Shown here in pieces: positions 1 through 4,918 of a stretch of 64,000 nt of DNA. The stretch's first letter is position 1. The number at the start of each line of letters is the position of its first letter. The DNA is from Oscillospiraceae bacterium (GTDB lineage Bacteria > Bacillota > Clostridia > Monoglobales > Monoglobaceae). The notes beneath the pieces are model-generated. The model was not told the DNA's origin and made no database searches. It saw only the letters and a program-made list of their open reading frames with translations. The DNA lies in contig SVJR01000002.1 of NCBI GenBank assembly GCA_015068845.1, positions 33,003-97,002 on the forward strand, read 5' to 3'. Position numbers and translations under genes: made by a program.

Positions 1-2
1 AT

Positions 3-38
3 ATGGGCGGCAAGGAAGTAATTCTTCCCGAAAAATAA
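3..38 (+). CDS. Possible C-terminal end of an upstream gene (partial)
   Basis: The third reading frame runs open from the window edge to a TAA at 36-38 and reads ...GGKEVILPEK. A terminator hairpin follows 18 bases later, which fits the end of a real gene. The rest lies outside the window, so no function can be given. Confidence 0.35.
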   Translation: MGGKEVILPEK

Positions 39-56
39 ATGAATATTTAAATTTTT

Positions 57-90
57 AGCGGTATACCAAACGGTGTACCGCTAATTTTTT
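57..90 (+). terminator. Rho-independent terminator of the upstream gene
   Basis: The stem AGCGGTATACC / GGTGTACCGCT with a short AAAC loop is followed by a T-run. It lies outside the transposon and closes the gene that ends near base 38. Confidence 0.7.
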
Positions 91-116
91 GGTCAAAACT
101 GCGATTTAACAAAGCT

Positions 117-125
117 TTTAGCCGT
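117..125. repeat. Target site duplication, left copy (TTTAGCCGT)
   Basis: The nine bases TTTAGCCGT directly precede the left inverted end and recur at 4787-4795 directly after the right end. Removing the element joins ...TTTAGCCGT to TGCACTCTTGACT, the alaS promoter region. IS1595-family elements are usually reported with 8-bp duplications, so one base may match by chance. Confidence 0.85.
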
Positions 126-190
126 CCCATTACTAAAAAATAATGTGTAATGGCTAAAATGTTGAAATCTCGAAACGGAATTGAATTGAC
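126..190 (+). repeat. Left terminal inverted repeat of the transposon
   Basis: An outer block CCCATTACTAAA (126-137) and an inner block starting TGTTGAAATCTCG (160-190) both recur inverted at the right end with nearly the same spacing. The outer portion can also fold on itself, because CATTAC...GTAATGGCTAAAA pairs with the flanking TTTTAGCC. Confidence 0.85.
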
Positions 191-235
191 CTATACCATT
201 TAGGGCAAAAGTTGGCTGTGTGACCGATTTTGACA

Positions 236-423
236 TTTATAAATAAAGTTGAATATTTTATAAATCTATTTCAAACTTTCATAAAAAGTGCGGAAAGTTT
301 TATAAAACATCGGTACAGTTTTATAAAAGACTGTACCTTTTTTATAAAACCGATTATAAACAATCCGAATTATTTTATAAAATAACCTTGCATTTTTATA
401 AAACATAACAATCCTTTTATAAA
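236..423. repeat. Left subterminal array of phased TTTATAAA palindromes
   Basis: Ten units start at 236, 257, 278, 299, 320, 341, 353, 374, 395 and 416. The steps are exactly 21 bp except for one 12-bp step. Most units are TTTATAAA; 278 is TTCATAAA and 353 is ATTATAAA. A step of 21 bp is two helical turns, so the sites face one side of the DNA. The array begins 45 bp inside the left terminal repeat and ends about 20 bp before the transposase -35 box. It is probably a protein-binding array for transposase assembly or autoregulation. Confidence 0.9.
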
Positions 424-442
424 AACTGTTCAAAATGCAGAA

Positions 443-471
443 TTGACAATATTTAGCAAACTTTATATAAT
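443..471 (+). promoter_or_regulatory. Consensus sigma-A promoter of the transposase gene
   Basis: TTGACA at 443-448, a 17-bp spacer and TATAAT at 466-471. The adjoining phased array suggests that array-bound protein could repress or phase transcription; this is inference. Confidence 0.8.
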
Positions 472-500
472 ATAAATACCAAAAAAAGGGGGGCGCAATA

Positions 501-2156
501 GTGAGATTAAAGGATATTATGAAGGACAAGCCCAGAATTAGCGAGGAAGTCAAGGAATTAAGGGCAAAACTCAAAGAAATAGAAAAGAAAATCAAAGCAT
601 TGTCCGAAAATGATAGGGAGTTTGTACTGCGTGACTATGTCAAAAAAGAACCGAAGAAAAGGCAATCCACAGAGTGGGAACTATTTATGGAAAAGCATGG
701 GATAAGACCAGTATGTGACAAGTGTGGCTGTGTTCAAACCTATATGCACGCTTTGGAAAACGGCAAACCACGCCGCCGTTGTGTGGATTGCGGTCATACA
801 TTTAATCCCTTTGTCGGCACTATTGCACAGGGGTCACACTTGCCCCTTAAAGTTCAAATTGCCTTTGTTTATTATACTATCAATAACTTTTCCCTTACTG
901 ATATTCAGCAAAACCTCAGAACCGATTACGGGATAGAACTGACACAAGGGTCTATTATTAGTAACAGACACAAAATCCTTGCCGCTATTGAACACCGCTT
1001 TGCTATGCCAATATTGTCGGGAGTTGTCAAGGTTGACGAGTGCTGTTTTAGGGAATGTCAAAAAGGCTCAAAAACCCTTATAAATACTGTACCTACGGCA
1101 GTTGCAGAAAGGATAGCAAGAACAAAGGAAAAGAAAGTGCCTTCACAGTTAGGGACTTTTGGCAATGAGTTTGTCTGTGTTGTAACTGCTATTGACAATA
1201 AAGGTCATATTGCCGCCGTTGTAACAGGCTTATCAAGGATGAGTGCATTGGATTTTGAGAGTTATTTCGGGGACTACCTTGGGGATATTAGCTTTTTGTG
1301 TAGTGACGGCTTTTCAGCATACCACAAATATTGTGAAGAACACGCAATCCCTCACTACATAAAGCCCTCTACTATGGATAAGGATATCCGAAAAGAGGAA
1401 CGGGAATGGGAAGAAACACACAACGGCGAGAAAATCAGCAGAGACGATATAAAGAAAAGCAAGTATGAAAATCAGGAACTTGACCGCATAGAAAACTACG
1501 GCAGACTTACACAAGCAGAGTTTGAAGAACTGAAAAGCAAGAAATGGCTTACTCTTGACGATATAGACTCATTCCATAGGCAACTAAAAAGGCATATCAA
1601 CAAGAATATGACGGGAGTTTCTGCGGTATATCTGCACTTGTATATTTCCCTTTATGTTTTCAAGCACAACTGGAAGAAAGACCACAAAACCCCTTTAACC
1701 TCTTATGCCGATGCGGAAATGCTTTATGCTGAACTTGTCGGGGCAAACGGCAGATTTATTCAATCCGCTGATTGGAAAAATAGAGATATACTTGCTATGA
1801 GGAGAACACCTGCACAGCATATTACAAGACTAAATACCTTTACAGAAAAGGCAAGAGAATTGTCAAATGAACGGGGATTTGTTTTTGACGGGAATAACAA
1901 ACTGACACACTTTAACAAGCGAATATATTTCCGTACAGCAACCTTAACACAACTGAGAGCAATCTGCAAAGAGTATAAAGTCAAAGATTACACAACTACA
2001 AAGAGCAAAGAAGAACTTGCAAGAAGGATATGTGCATTGCCAGAAGTCAATGAGATTTTTGTACGGCTTTTAATGGCAGATACAGTTAATGCACCGCTTA
2101 CAGACCGAGTGGTGGAGTTACTGCGAGAAGAAGGACAGAGCAACCAATTCCGTTGA
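501..2156 (+). CDS. IS1595/ISXO2-like transposase with long C-terminal extension
   Basis: This 551-aa protein starts at GTG 501 behind AAAGGGGGGCG. Residues 1-60 are highly charged and probably coiled. A zinc ribbon follows (CDKC at 72-75, CVDC at 94-97), which is typical of IS1595 transposases. The catalytic core shows VKVDE (Asp179), SDGF (Asp269) and IDSFHRQLKRHI (Asp356 where family members carry Glu, Asn or His in an xxIExFWSxLK context). Usual family members are roughly 250-350 aa, so about 150-200 residues are extra. Residues 478-513 (RTATLTQLRAICKEY... and KSKEELARRI) resemble a SAP-type helix-extended-loop-helix DNA-binding motif, a fold known to favour AT-rich DNA. It presumably moves the surrounding element, since both ends and the target duplication are intact. 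I see no frameshift. Confidence 0.88.
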   Translation: MRLKDIMKDKPRISEEVKELRAKLKEIEKKIKALSENDREFVLRDYVKKEPKKRQSTEWELFMEKHGIRPVCDKCGCVQTYMHALENGKPRRRCVDCGHTFNPFVGTIAQGSHLPLKVQIAFVYYTINNFSLTDIQQNLRTDYGIELTQGSIISNRHKILAAIEHRFAMPILSGVVKVDECCFRECQKGSKTLINTVPTAVAERIARTKEKKVPSQLGTFGNEFVCVVTAIDNKGHIAAVVTGLSRMSALDFESYFGDYLGDISFLCSDGFSAYHKYCEEHAIPHYIKPSTMDKDIRKEEREWEETHNGEKISRDDIKKSKYENQELDRIENYGRLTQAEFEELKSKKWLTLDDIDSFHRQLKRHINKNMTGVSAVYLHLYISLYVFKHNWKKDHKTPLTSYADAEMLYAELVGANGRFIQSADWKNRDILAMRRTPAQHITRLNTFTEKARELSNERGFVFDGNNKLTHFNKRIYFRTATLTQLRAICKEYKVKDYTTTKSKEELARRICALPEVNEIFVRLLMADTVNAPLTDRVVELLREEGQSNQFR

Positions 2157-2402
2157 CAGCGGTATTCCCCAAAAAGTTCAAAAGTGTTATTTAAAAGTGT
2201 CGAAAAAATGCCGAACTTTTTCCGAACCGCTATTTTTTATTAATTTTCAGCCTCAAAATAGATGTTTTTTGAAAATATATAGGGTTTATTTTCCCCAAAT
2301 AGTCAAAAGTGTCGGTTTTTAAACCCAATTACCGGAATTACTGCTATTTCAGTGTTTAGTGAAAATATCATTGGCGAAAATGCTGAAATTATGCTAATTC
2401 TG
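2157..2402 (+). other. Intergenic stretch between transposase and peptide cassette
   Basis: About 245 bases hold no convincing gene; the 77-aa ORF at 2089-2322 mostly overlaps the transposase in another frame. The octamer AAAAGTGT occurs three times (two copies close together near 2180-2200 and one near 2305). No clear terminator for the transposase is visible. Confidence 0.5.
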
Positions 2403-2431
2403 TTGACGGCAACGTATTTCGGTGTTATAAT
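2403..2431 (+). promoter_or_regulatory. Promoter of the peptide/radical SAM operon
   Basis: TTGACG at 2403-2408, a 17-bp spacer and TATAAT at 2426-2431, followed by AAAGGAGGTG and the precursor ATG. The cargo therefore has its own strong promoter, independent of the transposase. Confidence 0.75.
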
Positions 2432-2461
2432 ATTAAGTAATACAACAAAGGAGGTGCTTAT

Positions 2462-2629
2462 ATGGGTATTGCAATAGCTGACAACAAGATTATGATGGCT
2501 TTGGATGCTATCCAAAAATCTATTACAGTTACATCTGACATTATTAGGGGAGTTTATTCTTGTGACTGTACTGGTTGCTCAAATAATTGCTTTGAGTCAT
2601 GTGCAGATGGAAATGGACCAACTAACTAA
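2462..2629 (+). CDS. Cys-rich RiPP precursor peptide candidate (55 aa)
   Basis: The ORF is absent from the supplied track. It starts at ATG 2462, six bases after a near-perfect AAAGGAGGTG, and stops at 2629. The N-terminal 33 residues (MGIAIADNKIMMALDAIQKS and onward) look like an amphipathic leader without a signal sequence. The C-terminal part contains five cysteines in CDCTGCSNNCFESC (Cys34, 36, 39, 43, 47) followed by ADGNGPTN. A radical SAM/SPASM enzyme starts within its 3' end, the usual arrangement of precursor and maturase. Sactipeptide/ranthipeptide-type precursors are the closest known kind, where Cys sulfur is joined to a carbon of another residue. The exact modification cannot be read from sequence, and no protease or exporter gene is linked. 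Confidence 0.8.
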   Translation: MGIAIADNKIMMALDAIQKSITVTSDIIRGVYSCDCTGCSNNCFESCADGNGPTN

Positions 2630-3785
2630 TGTTAAAAAAGAACGAGATTCTAACTCTACAAGTTATAGTCCGTCGTTGTGCGTAACACATAAGTGTAATT
2701 TGTCATGTGTATATTGTTATCAAAATAATAAGAGCAATGTACACATGACATTTGATACTGCCAAAAAATGTATTGATGATATTTTCAAAAACATACCAAA
2801 TGGAACAAAACTTATAGAAATATCATTTATAGGTGGAGAACCTCTTTTAGAAATGGATTTAATAAAGGCAGTATATAATTACACAACGGAAACATATTTT
2901 GATGATAGAGTTCGTTTTTTTGCGACTACCAATGGAACAACTTTGACTAATGAAGATAAGAATTGGTTTAGAAGTCGTAAAAACAAGTTCGTTCTTGGAC
3001 TAAGTTTAGATGGTACTCCCCGAACACATAACTATAATAGGTCTAATTCCTTTAACAAAATTGATATTCCGTTTTTTGCAGAAACTTGGCCTAATCAGGG
3101 ACCCAAAATGACTATATCAAAATATAGTTTAAGCACTTTGGCAGATGATATTATATTTATACATCAGCAAGGATTTAAATATATCTTTGGTGTGAATTTT
3201 GCAGAAGGGGATTTTGATTGGGGTAATAGAGAGGAATTAAAGATTTTTTCGAAACAACTCCGTAAACTGCTTGATTTTTACACGGAAAACTATGATTTAA
3301 CACTAAATCAAATGTTTGGAAAACATATTGAGTTGTGTGCTAGTAAAAGTGTTGATAAAAATAAAACTTGTGGCATCGGTACGAATACTGCCTTCTATGA
3401 TGTAGACGGAAAAAAGTATCCTTGCAGTTTTGTTACTCCCTTGACATTTTCAAAAGAAGAGTTAGAGGACATAAAAAAAGTAGATTTTTGCGATTGTGAT
3501 AGCTTTATAGATAAAGAGTGTGCTAATGAATGCTACATTTTCCCTGTGTGTAGTTCGTGTGCTGGCGCTAATTTTTTGGTTAATCACACATTTTCAAAGA
3601 GAATAAAAACAAGATGTGATTTTAACAAATTATTGTGCCTTTATATTGCAGAACTCCATACTAGAAGGATAATTCAGCATAGAGATTTGTACAAGGATGA
3701 AAACCAGTTGTATTTTCTTATTCAAGCTATTACAGATATAAAGAATAAGTATTATCAAGAATTTCAAGAGTATATGATACATTAA
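2607..3785 (+). CDS. Radical SAM/SPASM peptide maturase
   Basis: From ATG 2607 the protein is 392 aa; ATG 2613 is equally possible. The longer start at 2505 would run through the precursor gene. The radical SAM cluster motif is CNLSCVYC (Cys30, 34, 37), which binds a 4Fe-4S cluster and S-adenosylmethionine. GGEP follows near residue 77. A SPASM domain that holds auxiliary clusters is seen at Cys255...Cys273 (ending DGKKYPC), Cys295/297 and CANECYIFPVCSSC (Cys305, 309, 315, 318). This architecture is known from enzymes that make thioether or carbon-carbon links in ribosomal peptides. It overlaps the precursor gene by about 20 bases, suggesting translational coupling. No separate leader-binding (RRE) domain is obvious. 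Confidence 0.88.
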   Translation: MEMDQLTNVKKERDSNSTSYSPSLCVTHKCNLSCVYCYQNNKSNVHMTFDTAKKCIDDIFKNIPNGTKLIEISFIGGEPLLEMDLIKAVYNYTTETYFDDRVRFFATTNGTTLTNEDKNWFRSRKNKFVLGLSLDGTPRTHNYNRSNSFNKIDIPFFAETWPNQGPKMTISKYSLSTLADDIIFIHQQGFKYIFGVNFAEGDFDWGNREELKIFSKQLRKLLDFYTENYDLTLNQMFGKHIELCASKSVDKNKTCGIGTNTAFYDVDGKKYPCSFVTPLTFSKEELEDIKKVDFCDCDSFIDKECANECYIFPVCSSCAGANFLVNHTFSKRIKTRCDFNKLLCLYIAELHTRRIIQHRDLYKDENQLYFLIQAITDIKNKYYQEFQEYMIH

Positions 3786-3786
3786 G

Positions 3787-3814
3787 CAAATAGCACGAAT
3801 ACATTCGTGCTATT
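3787..3814 (+). terminator. Hairpin between maturase and downstream gene
   Basis: AAATAGCACGAAT and ATTCGTGCTATTT form a perfect 13-bp stem with a 2-base loop two bases after the maturase stop. It lacks a long T-run, so it may be a partial terminator or an mRNA-stabilising structure that lowers expression of the next gene. Confidence 0.55.
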
Positions 3815-3851
3815 TATGATATAAGCCATATATAGAAGGGGGTTGAAATAT

Positions 3852-4334
3852 ATGGGAAGTCAAGAATTTGAAGAACAATTAAATTTTGCTAATTATCCAG
3901 AATTAGAAAAAGCATATATTGAAACAAGAGATTTTTTTGAAAATGGTTGTTGTAATTTGTCTCCTGAAGAGGTACATAACCAGCATCCGGCTTTTTGCTA
4001 TCTCGATAAATTTGTTATGATAAAGTTTCCTACATATAAGGTAAGAGTAATAGATGATAATGTTTCAATAGAAGAATTAATTAAACAGCTTTTAGGGCTT
4101 GGTATGTTGTATATATACCACGAAACTGATACTGTAATTTACCCAACGATGCAACGTGTGAATTCTATTGCTATCCATTGTTTAGAGTTGTCACTATTAG
4201 ATAATAGAACTTTAGTTGAGAAGATTGAGGAGAAATTATCAACTTTAGGGTATCATTTTGAAAGATGTGTTGCATTTGGATTGTATTCTGTGCCGATAGA
4301 GGTTAAAGACAATAAAATATATAAGATAAGTTGA
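3852..4334 (+). CDS. Unknown 160-aa protein, third gene of the cassette
   Basis: ATG 3852 is preferred over the TTG at 3843 because AGAAGGGGG lies nine bases upstream of it and would overlap the TTG. I do not recognise a family. The protein is acidic and soluble-looking, with no signal peptide or membrane helix. It has a Cys-Cys pair (ENGCCNLSPEE) near the N-terminus and an alternating hydrophobic region around LLGLGMLYIYHE. It shares the element and probably the promoter with the precursor and maturase. A partner, an immunity/self-protection function or a regulator are all possible; nothing in the sequence decides between them. Confidence 0.7.
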   Translation: MGSQEFEEQLNFANYPELEKAYIETRDFFENGCCNLSPEEVHNQHPAFCYLDKFVMIKFPTYKVRVIDDNVSIEELIKQLLGLGMLYIYHETDTVIYPTMQRVNSIAIHCLELSLLDNRTLVEKIEEKLSTLGYHFERCVAFGLYSVPIEVKDNKIYKIS

Positions 4335-4386
4335 TTTTCTGAATCAATAGTGAATTAGTAATATAAATTCTAGTTAAATCTTCAAA

Positions 4387-4418
4387 ACAGGAGTGGCAAA
4401 TAAGCTACTCCTGTTTTT
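4387..4418 (+). terminator. Terminator of the cargo operon
   Basis: ACAGGAGTGGC / GCTACTCCTGT with a short AAATAA loop and a T6 run. A second stem (TTTATCGGGG / CCCCGATAAA) follows directly. Confidence 0.8.
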
Positions 4419-4430
4419 TATAAAAATTTA

Positions 4431-4466
4431 TTTATCGGGGTGATGAAAAGCCCCGATAAAATTTTA
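4431..4466. terminator. Second, bidirectional-looking hairpin
   Basis: TTTATCGGGG and CCCCGATAAA pair perfectly around TGATGAAAAG and are followed by ATTTT. With the preceding terminator it insulates the cargo from the right-end array and alaS. Confidence 0.65.
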
Positions 4467-4473
4467 CTCAAAA

Positions 4474-4675
4474 TTTATAAAAGAATAGACTTTATTTATA
4501 AAATTGTCGGCTTTGATTATAAACCAATTTATAAAAATATGAGATGGGTTTTATAAAAAAACTTGATTTCTTTTATAAAATAATCAACATCGGTTATAAA
4601 TGCTTTTATAAAAAAGCAGATATTTTTTATAAAACTTTTGACATCGTTTATAAAAGGTTAAACACTTTTTATAAA
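4474..4675. repeat. Right subterminal array of phased TTTATAAA palindromes
   Basis: Eleven units start at 4474, 4495, 4516, 4528, 4550, 4572, 4593, 4605, 4626, 4647 and 4668. Steps are 21 or 22 bp with two 12-bp steps. The weaker units ATTATAAA (4516) and GTTATAAA (4593) are the inner partners of the two 12-bp steps, as ATTATAAA is in the left array. The outermost unit ends exactly 45 bp before the inner block of the right terminal repeat, mirroring the left end. Confidence 0.9.
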
Positions 4676-4720
4676 TCAAAAATTATTTTGCACCGCATTC
4701 TTAAGCCAAAAACAGAGCAA

Positions 4721-4786
4721 GTCAATTCAATTCAGTTGCGAGATTTCAACAAATAAACTTTTTCCACGAAAAAATTTAGTAATGGG
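4721..4786 (-). repeat. Right terminal inverted repeat of the transposon
   Basis: Read on the minus strand it starts CCCATTACTAAA and contains TGTTGAAATCTCG plus the following 18 bases of the inner block, matching the left end at 29 of 31 inner positions. Confidence 0.85.
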
Positions 4787-4795
4787 TTTAGCCGT
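4787..4795. repeat. Target site duplication, right copy (TTTAGCCGT)
   Basis: Identical to 117-125. It lies seven bases upstream of the alaS -35 box. Confidence 0.85.
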
Positions 4796-4802
4796 TGCAC
4801 TC

Positions 4803-4831
4803 TTGACTAATTGTTAAAATAATGGTAAAAT
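4803..4831 (+). promoter_or_regulatory. Probable alaS promoter
   Basis: TTGACT at 4803-4808, a 17-bp spacer and TAAAAT at 4826-4831. The insertion stopped just short of it, leaving the promoter intact. I see no T-box leader between here and alaS. Confidence 0.6.
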
Positions 4832-4918
4832 TATATGATAAAATAAGATACCTATACGGTATCCCAAGCTTTTAGTATATTATTTCAAAATTTAAATACA
4901 GAAAGGCAACGAAAGATT

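Larger units (their letters stand above)
126..4786 (+). mobile_element. IS1595-like transposon carrying a RiPP-like cassette (4.66 kb)
   Basis: The boundaries come from an identical 9-bp duplication outside both ends and from inverted ends that start CCCATTACTAAA. After a 22-23 bp divergent spacer a second inverted block of 31 bp matches at 29 positions (160-190 versus 4721-4751). Inside are an IS1595/ISXO2-type transposase, a 55-aa Cys-rich peptide, a radical SAM/SPASM enzyme and a 160-aa unknown protein. Symmetric TTTATAAA arrays lie 45 bp inside each inner block. The element is much AT-richer than alaS. IS1595 relatives with passenger genes are known; this cargo plus these end arrays is not one I recognise. 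Confidence 0.88.

Noticed and set aside
266-595. 109-aa minus-strand ORF with repeated FYK every seven residues
   Set aside because: The FYK heptads arise because a 21-bp TTTATAAA period equals seven codons. The ORF runs into the transposase gene and has no ribosome site.
2505-2606. Upstream start (ATG 2505) for the radical SAM gene
   Set aside because: It would overlap most of the precursor peptide gene in another frame and add a spurious hydrophobic N-terminus. The radical SAM similarity starts later.
236-4675. Regularly spaced repeats at both transposon ends as a CRISPR array
   Set aside because: The repeat unit is only 8-10 bp and palindromic, the period is 21 bp (far below a repeat-spacer unit), and there are no cas genes. 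It fits phased protein-binding sites instead.
4544-4756. 70-aa plus-strand ORF with FYK heptads in the right array
   Set aside because: Same cause as the left ORF; it also reads through the inner terminal repeat. That both read outward follows from the inverted arrangement of the ends.
4796-4918. T-box or other riboswitch leader before alaS
   Set aside because: Only about 85 bases separate the -10 box from the ATG, and there is no T-box sequence, specifier loop or terminator.
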